The position numbers were made by a program, and so were the translations under genes. The notes below the pieces were generated by a model, which was not told the origin of the DNA, ran no database searches, and worked only from the letters and a program-made list of their open reading frames with translations. Shown here piece by piece: positions 18,758-29,220 of a DNA stretch of 33,775 nt (position 1 is the stretch's first letter; the number at the start of each line of letters is the position of its first letter). Origin of the DNA: Caulobacteraceae bacterium (GTDB lineage Bacteria > Pseudomonadota > Alphaproteobacteria > Caulobacterales > Caulobacteraceae). The stretch lies in the NCBI GenBank assembly GCA_947447115.1, contig CANFKD010000012.1, positions 1 through 33,775 of the forward strand, given 5' to 3'.

Positions 18758-19801
18758 CTAGACCTCGTCCGTGGAACCCGAGGGTTTTGCCGCTTCAGGG
18801 TTACGCGGTGGCCGACCACGCCGAGGCTTGGGCTTAACCTCTTCATCCGCAACCTCAGTAGGGGCTGCAGGGGCGGGGGCGGGCTCAGGACGCGCCTGCA
18901 GGAATGCAGGGGCATGGCTGGTGGATCCATCCTGCGAGCGCAAGACGGGCGACGCCTCTTGCATCGGTGCCGGTTGGGTCAGAGGGGTCGCCTCTGGTTC
19001 AACGACCGCCAAAGGATCGGAAGGCCGCTCGCTATAGCGTTCGCGGTTTTCATAGCGCTCACGGCGATCATCACGATAGGGACGCTCTGGACGATCGCCT
19101 TGGAACCGTTCGCCCTGCTGCGGACGATCTTGCCGCTCTGGCCTGTCCTGACGCTCTGGGCGGTCCTGACGGTCCCCTTGCGTGCGTTCCCCCTGAGGAC
19201 GGTCACCTTGAGGCCGATCGCCTTGAGGGCGGTCACCCTGTTGGAAGCGTTCGCCCTGCTGGCGCGGTTCGCGGTCGCGGTCACGGCCAAAGTTGCGGTC
19301 ACGATCCCGGCGAGGCTGGTCTTGGCGACCCTCTCCGCGTTGGTCCTGACGGGTATCTTGACGCGGTTGCTCTTGGCGCGGCTCTGGTCTCTGGTCTTGG
19401 CGAGGTTGCTCGTCGCTGACTTCAGCCTCTTGAGGATCGGCTTGATAGTCGCCGTTCTCGTCTTCGAAATCGATATCGAAGCCCGACGCAATCGAATCAC
19501 GCCCGAGAATTTCAGCCGCCGTGCGGTGAGGCTGAACCGCCCTCAGGAGCCGGAAATAGTGCTCGGCATGTTGTAGATAGTTTTCGGCCAGAACCCGGTC
19601 ACCCGCTGACGACGCGTCACGGGCCAGTTGCTGGTACTTTTCGAAGACGTGCTGGGCATGGCCGCGAATCTTGACCCCATCAGGGCCATTGGATTCGAAG
19701 GCTCGGTTGGCGTTCTGCTGCGGCTTACCACCGCCGCCGGTATTGCCACCGCCGGGCCGACCGCGGCCACGCTGCCGCTTCATTCCTTTGAAATCTCTCA
19801 T
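18758..19801 (-). CDS. DUF4167 domain-containing protein with long Arg/Gln/Asp-rich low-complexity tail
   Basis: 347 aa; MKRQRGRGRPGGG...NRAFESNGPDGVKIRGHAQHVFEKYQQLARDASSAGDRVLAENYLQHAEHYFRLL is the DUF4167 signature. Confidence 0.92.
   Translation of the reverse strand: MRDFKGMKRQRGRGRPGGGNTGGGGKPQQNANRAFESNGPDGVKIRGHAQHVFEKYQQLARDASSAGDRVLAENYLQHAEHYFRLLRAVQPHRTAAEILGRDSIASGFDIDFEDENGDYQADPQEAEVSDEQPRQDQRPEPRQEQPRQDTRQDQRGEGRQDQPRRDRDRNFGRDRDREPRQQGERFQQGDRPQGDRPQGDRPQGERTQGDRQDRPERQDRPERQDRPQQGERFQGDRPERPYRDDRRERYENRERYSERPSDPLAVVEPEATPLTQPAPMQEASPVLRSQDGSTSHAPAFLQARPEPAPAPAAPTEVADEEVKPKPRRGRPPRNPEAAKPSGSTDEV
19018..19410 (-). repeat. Low-complexity coding repeats (GDRPQ / RPERQD units) in the DUF4167 gene
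   Basis: Protein repeats GDRPQGDRPQGDRPQGERTQGDRQDRPERQDRPERQDRPQQGER. Confidence 0.8.
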
Positions 19802-20077
19802 ATCTTGTCGGTGACCTGGTTCGCCGGGATGCCTGAACGGCCAAGAGGGACGTTATAAGGGGACCTTGGGCTGAAGCCTCTGTCGGGACTGGGGCTAACC
19901 CCGAATGTCCTGTTTGAAAACGTTGGTGGTTCCTTGTCCCCTATCCGTCGACAACGGCCTTCGCGATGAGCGAGGGTAACATTGGCGATGACCGAGTCTG
20001 TCGGAGGTCAGAGGCGATTGGGTTAGAACAACCGCTTTCTCCTAAACGCCGACTTATTGGGTGGAGACAGTAATGCT

Positions 20078-20983
20078 CTAGCCAATAGTGGCGGCTTTTC
20101 CAAGGATATTTTTCACGCCCGTAACAACACGGTCGCGATTGGAGAGGTCACGGACGGTGCGGACTCGCTGCGCCCCAGCCTCGCGCATAAGGGCTTCAAC
20201 CGATTTGGACTGATCATAGCCAATTTCGATGGCGAACCAGCCGTCGGGCTTCAAGACCCGCATGATCTCACCGGCCAGCAATCGGTAGGCATTGAGCCCG
20301 TCTGCACCGCCGTCGAGGGCCAGCATCGGCTCGTGGTCCCGCACCTCTGGTTCCAAGGTCGCTATGACATCGGTGGCGATATAGGGCGGGTTCGACACCA
20401 CAATGTCGTAGGCCTCGTCCTGTTGGCCTTCGGTCCAGTTGGCATGGGAAAAGGTCACCCGATGCTCCAGCAGGACCCGCGCCGCATTCTCTCGCGCCAC
20501 CTCCAGGGCCGGAAGCGAGATATCGATGCCGATACCCTCCGCCAAGGGCAGTTCGTTGAGGATGGCCAGGATAATGGCCCCCGATCCCACGCCCAAATCA
20601 AGGATGCGAACCCGCTTGTCCATGGGTGAGCTCTTGACCACCAGATCAACAATGACCTCCGTGTCGGGACGCGGCGTCAGAACGTCCGGCGTGACCTTCA
20701 GCTCGAGGGTCCAAAAGCCCTTGCGGCCGATGATGTGACTGACCGGTTCACGGGCCTCACGGCGCGCAAGGTAGCTATCGTAGGTCCGGATCTGCTCTGG
20801 GGTCAGAGGCCGATAGGGGTCGGTGACAATGTCGGTGCGGGTAGCACTGGCGGCGACCTCGAGCAACAGGCGCGCATCAATGACCGGGCTTTCAATCGAG
20901 GCGGCGGCCAGCCGATGGCGTGCGGCCGTCCAAGCTTGAACCAAGGTCAAACCTTCCGATGTGTCAAAACCAGTCATAGGCAA
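20078..20983 (-). CDS. prmC: Peptide chain release factor N5-glutamine methyltransferase PrmC
   Basis: 301 aa; VRILDLGVGSGAIILAIL, VVSNPPYIATD (NPPY motif). Confidence 0.95.
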   Translation of the reverse strand: MPMTGFDTSEGLTLVQAWTAARHRLAAASIESPVIDARLLLEVAASATRTDIVTDPYRPLTPEQIRTYDSYLARREAREPVSHIIGRKGFWTLELKVTPDVLTPRPDTEVIVDLVVKSSPMDKRVRILDLGVGSGAIILAILNELPLAEGIGIDISLPALEVARENAARVLLEHRVTFSHANWTEGQQDEAYDIVVSNPPYIATDVIATLEPEVRDHEPMLALDGGADGLNAYRLLAGEIMRVLKPDGWFAIEIGYDQSKSVEALMREAGAQRVRTVRDLSNRDRVVTGVKNILGKAATIG

Positions 20984-21004
20984 TGGGCACTCACTCTTAG
21001 GCGT

Positions 21005-21778
21005 TCAGACACGAGATCGGTCCAACAGGACACCATCTCCCAGCCGGATCAATCCACCTAGGGTAACAGATAGATAGACGCCGCAAAAGCGGTGACCGTA
21101 GGCCTCGAACAGGGCCGAGACCAGATCAAGGTCCCGCTCGCCGGTCACAGGGTCAACATGGGTCGCCGCACAACGGACAATCGGCTTGGTGATCTTGGCC
21201 TCAGCCTCACCCATCGTCACAGTCTGGCCGACCTGATCCATTTCCGCCCAAGCGGGCCAGCCCTCGACATAGAGATTGGCGCGAAAGCGCATGGGATCGA
21301 TCGGCACGCCCATCCGTGCCTCAAGGTCCCGCACACTGGCCAGATTGATCACCGAGACATAGCCCGTCGGATCATCCATGAACCGGTGGCTCTGAGGCCC
21401 CTTGAGCAACCGTAAGGGCCCAGAAGCCTGATCCCCGAGAAGCCGGGTCAACCAGTCGCACAGGGCGTTAGACCCTGCATCCGTGGCTAGATCGGCCAAC
21501 AAGGGCTCCATGCCATCGGCTTCAACCGTCAATTGGCCGCTGGCCTCATCATAGGCGGTGCGGGCTCGCGCCACCTCGGCGATCTTGGCCAGCACCGTGA
21601 ACCGGGTCTTGGAGATGTAGGCGGGGGCGGCAGGATCAAAGCCGCTGGGACCATCCTCAATGGCGAACAACCGGTCACAGGGAAAATAGGCCCCCGCCGT
21701 CAGGTTCACCTGGTCCAGACGCTCTGGCGTAAAACCCTTGATCGGGTGGCGATAGAGGCCCGTGACGATCCCGCCCAT
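21005..21778 (-). CDS. MOSC domain-containing protein (mARC/YcbX-like)
   Basis: Probable start MGGIVTGLYRHPIKG at 21778; IVRCAATHVDPVTGERD signature. Confidence 0.88.
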   Translation of the reverse strand: MGGIVTGLYRHPIKGFTPERLDQVNLTAGAYFPCDRLFAIEDGPSGFDPAAPAYISKTRFTVLAKIAEVARARTAYDEASGQLTVEADGMEPLLADLATDAGSNALCDWLTRLLGDQASGPLRLLKGPQSHRFMDDPTGYVSVINLASVRDLEARMGVPIDPMRFRANLYVEGWPAWAEMDQVGQTVTMGEAEAKITKPIVRCAATHVDPVTGERDLDLVSALFEAYGHRFCGVYLSVTLGGLIRLGDGVLLDRSRV

Positions 21779-21782
21779 CGGC

Positions 21783-22859
21783 TCAGCCGTACTCGTCTTC
21801 GAGCGAGGCAAGGCGCTCGGCCTGATCTTCGGCGATCAGGGCCTTGATCATCTCATCCAGTCCATCGCCCTCCAGCAGCTTGGGCAGACTATAGAGGGTC
21901 AGGTTGATCCGGTGATCGGTCACCCGGCCTTGCGGGAAATTGTAGGTCCGGATGCGCTCAGACCGGTCACCGCTGCCGACTTGGCTCTTGCGGCTATCGG
22001 CGCGGGCATTGTCGAGGGCTGAGCGCTGCATGTCATAGAGCCGGGCCTGCAAGACCTTCATGGCCCGCGCCCGGTTCTGGTGCTGCGACTTTTCAGAGCT
22101 GGTCACCACGACGCCGGTGGGCAGGTGGGTGATGCGCACGGCAGAGTCAGTCTTGTTGACGTGCTGACCGCCCGCGCCGCTGGAGCGATAGGTGTCGATG
22201 CGAATGTCAGATTCGTTGATCTCGATCTCGACATCCTCGACCTCGGGCAGGACCGCGACCGTGGCCGCAGAGGTGTGGATACGCCCGCCCGCCTCGGTTT
22301 CCGGCACCCGCTGGACCCGGTGCACGCCGCTCTCAAATTTCAAACGCCCGAACACGCCGTCGCCAGTGATCGAGGCGATAACTTCCTTAAAGCCGCCCGC
22401 ATCGCCTTCGGAGATAGACTCCACCTCAACCCGCCAGCCCTGAAGCTGGGCATAGCGCTGATACATGCGAAAGAGGTCACCGGCGAACAGGGCCGCCTCA
22501 TCGCCGCCGGTTCCGGCCCGCACTTCGAGAATGGCAGAAGCGTTCTCGTCCTTGTCCTTGGGGGCCAGCAGTAGGGCCACTTCGCGCTCTAGGACCGGCA
22601 GGCGTTCACTGAGCACCTGAAGCTCTTCCCGGGCCATGGTGGCCATGTCGGGATCGCCACTGCCGATCATCTCTTCCAGATCCGGCGCTTCGGCGCGGGC
22701 GCGGGCGAGCGTTTCTACCGCCTCCGCCACCGGACGCAGTTCCGCATGCTCCTTGGACAGGCGCACGATCTCGGCCCCATCCGCCGCCGCGCCCATCCGA
22801 GCTTCGATCTCACGATAGCGGTCCAGAACAGCCTCTAGCTTGGCCTGAGGAAGATGCAC
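21783..22859 (-). CDS. prfA: Peptide chain release factor 1 (GTG start)
   Basis: 358 aa; [25 protein letters not shown] (GGQ motif). Confidence 0.97.
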   Translation of the reverse strand: MHLPQAKLEAVLDRYREIEARMGAAADGAEIVRLSKEHAELRPVAEAVETLARARAEAPDLEEMIGSGDPDMATMAREELQVLSERLPVLEREVALLLAPKDKDENASAILEVRAGTGGDEAALFAGDLFRMYQRYAQLQGWRVEVESISEGDAGGFKEVIASITGDGVFGRLKFESGVHRVQRVPETEAGGRIHTSAATVAVLPEVEDVEIEINESDIRIDTYRSSGAGGQHVNKTDSAVRITHLPTGVVVTSSEKSQHQNRARAMKVLQARLYDMQRSALDNARADSRKSQVGSGDRSERIRTYNFPQGRVTDHRINLTLYSLPKLLEGDGLDEMIKALIAEDQAERLASLEDEYG

Positions 22860-22947
22860 GCACGGTCTCCAACTGCACCGCCAGACGGCGGGGGGATTGC
22901 TTTAGCCTAATCGGCGCGATTTGGCCAAGGGCGGGGCTAGGGTGAGG

Positions 22948-24096
22948 CTAGACTTGCGCCTTCAAGACCGCCGCGCGGGCCTCGACCAGCTCGACGATGT
23001 GGTCGATCATATGGTCATTGTCCATCTTGTGGTCCGGCTTACCGGCTGTATAGACCATGCCCGCACCCTTGCCGCCGCCGGTAAAGCCGATGTCGGTATA
23101 GAGGGCCTCGCCGGGGCCGTTAACGACACAGCCAATGATCGACAGGCTCATGGGGGTGGCGATATGGGCGAGGCGCTCTTCAAGGGCCTCGACCGTCTTG
23201 ATGACATTGAACCCTTGCCGTGCGCAGGAGGGACAGGCGATGATATTGACGCCGCGATGGCGCAGGCCCAGCGACTTAAGAATATCAAAACCGACCTTGA
23301 CCTCCTCAACCGGATCAGCGGCCAGTGACACACGGATCGTGTCGCCAATTCCGGCCCAGAGCAGCGAGCCCATCCCGATGGAGGACTTGACCGTACCGGT
23401 GCGCAAGGCACCGGCCTCGGTCACACCAAGGTGTAGCGGACAATCAATAGCCTCAGACAACATCTGATAGGCCGCGACGGTCAAGAAGGCGTCGGAGGCT
23501 TTGACGCTGATCTTGAACTCGTGGAAATCATGGTCCTGAAGGATGCGCGCATGGTTGAGCGCGCTTTCGACCATCGCCTCGGGGCAGGGCTCGCCATAGC
23601 GTTCGAGAAGCTCGCGCTCCAGCGACCCGGCATTGACGCCGATGCGGATCGAACAGCCATGATCCTTGGCCGCCTGCACAACATCACGCACCCGGTCCGC
23701 AGAGCCGATATTGCCCGGATTGATCCGAAGGCACGCCGCGCCCGCCTGAGCCGCCTCGATGCCGCGCTTATAGTGAAAATGGATATCGGCGACCAAGGGC
23801 ACCTTGGCGGCCTTGACGATGGTCTTGAAGGCCGCTGTCGATTCCACATCCGGGCACGAGACCCGGACAATGTCGGCCCCGGCCTCTTCCAACTGACGGA
23901 TCTGATCGATGGTGGCGCCAGCGTCCGAGGTCAGGGTGTTGGTCATGGACTGGACAGAGATGGGCGCGTCGCCTCCGACCTCAACCGAGCCGACGCGGAT
24001 CTTGCGCGTCGGACGGCGCTGAATCATCCGCCAAGGGCGGACATGGGCCAGCCCAGCAGCATCCGGGCCCTTATCGCTGTGATCGTGTGCGCTCAT
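22948..24096 (-). CDS. ispG: Flavodoxin-dependent (E)-4-hydroxy-3-methylbut-2-enyl-diphosphate synthase IspG
   Basis: 382 aa; [46 protein letters not shown]. Confidence 0.97.
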   Translation of the reverse strand: MSAHDHSDKGPDAAGLAHVRPWRMIQRRPTRKIRVGSVEVGGDAPISVQSMTNTLTSDAGATIDQIRQLEEAGADIVRVSCPDVESTAAFKTIVKAAKVPLVADIHFHYKRGIEAAQAGAACLRINPGNIGSADRVRDVVQAAKDHGCSIRIGVNAGSLERELLERYGEPCPEAMVESALNHARILQDHDFHEFKISVKASDAFLTVAAYQMLSEAIDCPLHLGVTEAGALRTGTVKSSIGMGSLLWAGIGDTIRVSLAADPVEEVKVGFDILKSLGLRHRGVNIIACPSCARQGFNVIKTVEALEERLAHIATPMSLSIIGCVVNGPGEALYTDIGFTGGGKGAGMVYTAGKPDHKMDNDHMIDHIVELVEARAAVLKAQV

Positions 24097-24156
24097 GATG
24101 GGCTATAACTAAGCCGTCTGACGGCAAAACCCAAGCCTATCGTCAGCGGCCGGGCC

Positions 24157-25257
24157 TTAATTGCCCAAAGAGGCCGCTGCCACATTGCCCAGCCGAGACA
24201 GGGGCGTCACAGCGGCCGGGAGTTTGCCCGTGAACTCGCCGTTCACATAGACATCGAAGGCGACGGGATCAGACACATCCAAGGTTAGACCCGCAACCAT
24301 CGGGGCCCGATAGGCCTCGCCAGCGGCCAGTTGGCGCGCGAAATAGACCGATCCGTCAGCGCCCTTGATAATGATCGACGAGCTCTTGCGGGCTTGGATC
24401 GTCACCACCGACTGCTGAGGTGCCGCGCCATAGACCGCGCCGTGGGCGTTGAAGGCTGCGCGCACGGGAACGGTGGCCTCTGGCACCAAGGGCGTCACGC
24501 CGCCTGCCTTTTGCGCGGCAGCCAGCGCCTTAGCATTGGCTTGGGCCCCATCGACGGATCCACCCGCCGCCGTGGCTGCCGCCAAGCCCGGGGTGACATA
24601 GGCCGTTGGAAGGGTGGATTCTGCAGGGGCTGGAAGGGGCTCGCCGAGGCTGACCGTCGATTGCCCCAGAAGATGTTGATCACTGACCGGCAGACCCGAA
24701 GCCGCCATGGCCAGATCCGGCACGGTCGGTGCGGGCACCGCCGGTTCCTTGAGCGCGTGCTGGGTAACATTCCAAATCAGAACGGCGCTGAACACAACGA
24801 GGGCAACAATGGCAATCAATCGAACGCGAGGATCAGACTGGGGCTGCAGCCCTGACGGAGCGCGAAGGGGACCGGTCTCGTCTGGAACTTCGCGGCGGAA
24901 CCGCTCAATGACGTGTAACTCATCCAAACCCAAGGCCTGCGCATAGGCACGCACATAGCCCAAGGCGAAGGGACGGGACGGTAGCTCGTCAAACCGCATG
25001 CCTTCGATCGAGACCAGATAGACCCGGCGCACCCGCGTCATCTCCGCGACCTGAACCGCTGTCAGACCTTGGAATTCACGCGCCGCACGCAAGCCATCTC
25101 CGAGCGTGGGGGCGAGGTCAAAGTCCGCCATTGTGAAACTGGTGCGAAGGGGCGAAGGGGCGGGATCATGGGTAGCATCATCGCTAGGCACCGAAGCGGG
25201 CTCACCACCCGTCAGGTTGCCGAACCGCGATGAAGACGGGCCAGTATCCAATGCCAT
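24157..25257 (-). CDS. RodZ-like helix-turn-helix protein with TM segment and DUF4115-like C-terminus
   Basis: 366 aa; GLRAAREFQGLTAVQVAEMTRVRRVYLVSIEGMRFDELPSRPFALGYVRAYAQALGLD; TM; C-terminal beta-rich domain. Confidence 0.85.
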   Translation of the reverse strand: MALDTGPSSSRFGNLTGGEPASVPSDDATHDPAPSPLRTSFTMADFDLAPTLGDGLRAAREFQGLTAVQVAEMTRVRRVYLVSIEGMRFDELPSRPFALGYVRAYAQALGLDELHVIERFRREVPDETGPLRAPSGLQPQSDPRVRLIAIVALVVFSAVLIWNVTQHALKEPAVPAPTVPDLAMAASGLPVSDQHLLGQSTVSLGEPLPAPAESTLPTAYVTPGLAAATAAGGSVDGAQANAKALAAAQKAGGVTPLVPEATVPVRAAFNAHGAVYGAAPQQSVVTIQARKSSSIIIKGADGSVYFARQLAAGEAYRAPMVAGLTLDVSDPVAFDVYVNGEFTGKLPAAVTPLSRLGNVAAASLGN

Positions 25258-25319
25258 TATCCGCCAATGCCCCGAATTGATGGGGCAAGATCAGGCTTAA
25301 AGCACCCTCACCCTCATCA

Positions 25320-25340
25320 AGATTTGATTAGATCAAATCT
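25320..25340. promoter_or_regulatory. Inverted repeat AGATTTGAT-TAG-ATCAAATCT between ptsP and the RodZ-like gene
   Basis: 9-bp exact arms with 3-nt centre, about 63 bp upstream of the RodZ-like start and 40 bp past the ptsP stop. Confidence 0.55.
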
Positions 25341-25379
25341 GTGACGGTATTATCATGCTAAATATTACAAAACAATGAC

Positions 25380-27641
25380 TTAAATAGATACTGATAGCTT
25401 CCGCGCGAGGGTCTCAATTTCATTTCGGACCGAACCTGCCGACCCCTTCAATAGGTTGAGCACGCCGCGCCGCGCCGCCTCACGGTCGCAGGACAAGACC
25501 ATGCGCTTGACGGGGCCAATGCCCGACGGCGGCATGGAAAGGCGGTCATAACCCAAGGCCAGCAAGGCAAAGGCCTCCAAGGGCCGCCCCGCCATCTCGC
25601 CGCAGACTGAGACGGGCGTTCCGCTCTCGTGGCACGCATCATAGATCGCCTTCATCACCCGAAGGGCGGGCGGAGAGAGGGGATCATAGCGATCAGCCAC
25701 CCGAGGATTGCCCCGGTCGGCGGCGAAAAGATATTGCATCAGGTCATTGGTGCCGACCGAGACAAAATCGGTCAGGGGTAGCAGCGCGTCCAGATGCCAG
25801 ATCAGGGCTGGAGCCTCGATCATGGCCCCAACACGCAAGAGACCGGGAGCTGTGCGCCCTCGCCGCTCAGCCCACGCAATCTCGTGATCGACCAGAGCCC
25901 GGGCGGCGCGGAACTCCTCAACGCTGGCAACGAGAGGGAACATGATCCGCAGTTCCCGGCCCCGAGAGGCAGCAATCAGCGCCCGTAGTTGCAGGCGTAG
26001 CAAGGCGGGTCGGTCCAGACCCATCCGGATGGCGCGCCAGCCAAGGGCCGGATTGTCTTCGCGCTCTGCCTCCAGATAGGGAAGCACCTTATCGCCGCCC
26101 AGATCGAGGGTCCGGAAGGTGACGGGTCGTCCTTCAGCCGCATCCAAAACCCGATCATAGAGCGCGGTTTGGGCGTCTAGGCGCGGCAATTCCTCAGCGA
26201 CCATGAACTGAAACTCAGTGCGGAACAGGCCAATACCCTCCGCGCCCGTATCGTTCAAAATATCCAGATCAACGGCCAGACCGGCATTCATCAAGAGGCT
26301 GACCTTAGCCCCGTCGCGGGTGATGGCGGGCGTGTCGCGCAGACGCGCAAACTCGGCCCGTCTCTGCGCCCGAACCTCCATCCGTGCGCCAACAGCCTCG
26401 ATGACATCGGCCCGAGGGCGCAGATAGGCCTCGCCGGACTCGCCATCGACAATGACTGGATCACCTTCGGACACCCGATCTCGCAGGCCCGATAGGCGTC
26501 CAACGCAGGGTATGTCCAAGGCCCGCGCGACGATGGCCGCATGACTGGCCGATGAGCCCTCTTCCAGCAACAGGCCCTTGAGCTTGGTGCGGTCATATTC
26601 AAGCAGATCGGCAGGGCCGAGGTTACGCGCAATCAAGATCGCGTTTTCAGGCAGGACCCGAACCGCCGCCCCGTCGCCCGACAGGTGGCGCAGTAGGCGG
26701 TCATTGAGGTCTTCCAGATCGTGCAACCGTTCACGCAAATAAGGATCGCGCGCTTGGCCCAGCCGTGCCCGGTGCTCAGAGCGCACCCGCTCAACCGCTG
26801 CCTCTGCCGTCAAACCAGACCGGACGGCTTCTTCGAGGGATCGGTTCCAGCCCCGGTCGTGGGCGAACATCCGATAGGTCTCGAGCACGTCATAAGAGGC
26901 CCCGACCAGCCCATGACCGTCGAGCATGCCGTCAAGTTGTAGTTGCAAGGCCTCGATGGCCTTTTGCAGGCGCAAGGACTCTGCGGGCGCGTCATCGGAC
27001 AGCAGGTCCGATGGTATCACCGCCGACTCGTGCAGGACCGCTCGGCCATAGGCTAGGCCATCGGCAAACTTCGCGCCCTTTAGCCGTTCGGGCTTATGGG
27101 GGGCCAATTCGACATTGCGAAGTTCGGCCTCATTGAACAGTTCACCGCCCGCGACCATCTCGGCCAGCACCATGGCGATGATCTGAAGGTCCTCGACCTC
27201 CTCCTCGGCATAGGTCCGTTCGGTCCGGTTCTGGACGACCAGAACGCCGATGGTGCGACCACCGCGCAGCAGGGGCACGCCCAAGAAGGCATGGAACGGA
27301 TCTTCGCCCGTCTCTGGCCGATAGGAGAAGTTTGGGTTGTTCGGCGCGTCAGACAGGTTCAGCGGCCGACCAAGCCGCATGATTTCACCGACCAGACCTT
27401 CGCCGGGCTTTAGGGTGGTGTTGTGGACGGCGGAGGGGTTCAGGCCCTCGGTGGCGAACAGTTCGAGATCGTCGGTCGAACGCCGCAGATAGATCGAGCA
27501 GACCTCGGCGACCATCGACTGAGCGATGATCCGCACGACCATATTGAGGCGTGCCTGCGCCGGACCGCCGCTGGCCATCGCTTCGCGAATCTGGCGCAGA
27601 AGACTGCGCGGACCCCGTATGGCTAGACCCGGCGTGGGCAT
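25380..27641 (-). CDS. ptsP: Phosphoenolpyruvate-protein phosphotransferase PtsP (EI-Ntr, N-terminal GAF)
   Basis: 753 aa; GAF domain then EEGSSASHAAIVARALDIPCVG, GLFRTEFQFM, DFVSVGTNDLMQYLFAADRGNP. Confidence 0.96.
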   Translation of the reverse strand: MPTPGLAIRGPRSLLRQIREAMASGGPAQARLNMVVRIIAQSMVAEVCSIYLRRSTDDLELFATEGLNPSAVHNTTLKPGEGLVGEIMRLGRPLNLSDAPNNPNFSYRPETGEDPFHAFLGVPLLRGGRTIGVLVVQNRTERTYAEEEVEDLQIIAMVLAEMVAGGELFNEAELRNVELAPHKPERLKGAKFADGLAYGRAVLHESAVIPSDLLSDDAPAESLRLQKAIEALQLQLDGMLDGHGLVGASYDVLETYRMFAHDRGWNRSLEEAVRSGLTAEAAVERVRSEHRARLGQARDPYLRERLHDLEDLNDRLLRHLSGDGAAVRVLPENAILIARNLGPADLLEYDRTKLKGLLLEEGSSASHAAIVARALDIPCVGRLSGLRDRVSEGDPVIVDGESGEAYLRPRADVIEAVGARMEVRAQRRAEFARLRDTPAITRDGAKVSLLMNAGLAVDLDILNDTGAEGIGLFRTEFQFMVAEELPRLDAQTALYDRVLDAAEGRPVTFRTLDLGGDKVLPYLEAEREDNPALGWRAIRMGLDRPALLRLQLRALIAASRGRELRIMFPLVASVEEFRAARALVDHEIAWAERRGRTAPGLLRVGAMIEAPALIWHLDALLPLTDFVSVGTNDLMQYLFAADRGNPRVADRYDPLSPPALRVMKAIYDACHESGTPVSVCGEMAGRPLEAFALLALGYDRLSMPPSGIGPVKRMVLSCDREAARRGVLNLLKGSAGSVRNEIETLARKLSVSI

Positions 27642-27850
27642 GCTGATCGATGGTTCCCTAACTGGTGCCTTTAGCGACTGTGCCTTTTAGACAATTTGGA
27701 CGAAGGCTTGATGACCAAGCAAGCGGATCGACCGATTGGGCCGACCTTCTGTAAGCATTGTGTAGAATAAAGCGGGCTCGTGCACAAAAAGACAACGCGG
27801 CGATCCCGAACGCGGCCCCCTAAGCACGAGACTGTGATGGGCGAGGTGCC

Positions 27851-29098
27851 CTAGAGTTGGTCCAGTCCGTAAGCGGCATGAAGCGCGCGCACGGCCAGTT
27901 CGGTATAGGCGGCATCGATCAGGACACTGATCTTGATCTCCGAGGTCGAGATGACCTGGATATTGACGCCCTTTTCCGCCAAGGCGCCGAACATGGTCTT
28001 GGCGACGCCCGCATGACTGCGCATGCCGACGCCGATCACGGACACCTTGGCCACATCTTCGTTCAGCGCCACATCTTCAAAACCAATATCGGCCTGAGCC
28101 GCGCGCATGATCTCGATGGTACGGCCCGCGTCGCGCTTGCCGACGGTAAATTCCATATTGGCCGCATCGGTCGTGCGCGCCCGCGACTGAACGATCATGT
28201 CGACATTGACGTTGGCATCGGCCAGGCGTGAAAAGATCTTCGACGACACGCCCGGATGGTCGGGCAGACCAAACAGGGTGATCTTGGCTTCGTCGCGGCT
28301 ATAGGCGACCCCGCTGACGATACGCTTTTCCACGATCTCCTCCTCGTCACAAACAATGGTGCCTTGGCCGGGGGCTTCCCCGGGCTCAACAAAGCTAGAC
28401 AAAACCCGCAAGGGCACTTTTTTGGCCATGGCCAGTTCAACCGAGCGGGTCTGAAGGACCTTGGCGCCCAGCGACGCCATTTCCAGCATCTCTTCATAGC
28501 TGATCTTGGCCAGACGCCGCGCCTTCTTCTCGATGCGCGGATCGGTCGTATAGACGCCGTCGACGTCGGTATAGATATCGCAGGCCCCGCCAATGGCTGC
28601 GGCTATGGCCACGGCGCTGGTGTCAGAGCCGCCGCGTCCCAGCGTGGCGATACGGCCATCACGGGTCACGCCTTGGAAACCGGCGATCACGGCCACTTCA
28701 CCGGCGGCAAAGGCCGCTTCGAGATTGGCAGGAGGAATTTCATCGATCCGCGCGCGGCCATGGGCGTCATCGGTCAGGAGCGGCACTTGCCAGCCCATCC
28801 ACGAACGCGCCTTCAGGCCCATGTGGCGAAGGGTCATGGAAAGCAAACCCGCTGTCACCTGTTCGCCAGAGGCCACAACCACATCATAGTCGTCATCCGA
28901 AGGGGCCAGCCCTTCAGCGACTGCACCGGCACCGTCGGTCCAGGCAACAAGCTGGTTGGTCTGCCCAGCCATCGCTGACACCACCACCGCGACCTGATGG
29001 CCCGCCGCCACTTCCGCCGCCACAAGCCGGCCCACCCGCGCGATCCGTTCCAGATCAGCGACAGAGGTCCCACCAAATTTCATCACCAGACGCGACAC
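27851..29098 (-). CDS. lysC: Aspartate kinase
   Basis: 415 aa; MSRLVMKFGGTSVADLERI, TLGRGGSDTSAVA, two ACT domains. Confidence 0.97.
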   Translation of the reverse strand: MSRLVMKFGGTSVADLERIARVGRLVAAEVAAGHQVAVVVSAMAGQTNQLVAWTDGAGAVAEGLAPSDDDYDVVVASGEQVTAGLLSMTLRHMGLKARSWMGWQVPLLTDDAHGRARIDEIPPANLEAAFAAGEVAVIAGFQGVTRDGRIATLGRGGSDTSAVAIAAAIGGACDIYTDVDGVYTTDPRIEKKARRLAKISYEEMLEMASLGAKVLQTRSVELAMAKKVPLRVLSSFVEPGEAPGQGTIVCDEEEIVEKRIVSGVAYSRDEAKITLFGLPDHPGVSSKIFSRLADANVNVDMIVQSRARTTDAANMEFTVGKRDAGRTIEIMRAAQADIGFEDVALNEDVAKVSVIGVGMRSHAGVAKTMFGALAEKGVNIQVISTSEIKISVLIDAAYTELAVRALHAAYGLDQL

Positions 29099-29220
29099 GT
29101 TCGGCTCGCCTTTCCTTCGTCGTTACACTTGCCAGATGGGCCTAAGCCCTCCATTTCCAACAAGAAGCGACGCGTTCTAGCGGCGCAATGGCCTCACGGC
29201 AATGCAGGACGGTGTTTTTG

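Noticed and set aside
18914-19576. 220 aa hydrophobic plus-strand ORF opposite DUF4167
   Set aside because: It is the mirror of the Arg/Gln-rich repeats, which read as Leu/Ala/Val-rich on the other strand; no independent support.
19802-20077. 276-bp gap between prmC and DUF4167 as a possible ncRNA
   Set aside because: I could not find a convincing hairpin-plus-T-tract or known RNA motif by eye.
27777-27830. CTCGTGC/GCACGAG arms flanking 40 nt containing repeated AACGCGG between lysC and ptsP
   Set aside because: 7-bp arms with a 40-nt spacer are weak; could be chance. Small RNA-seq would be needed.
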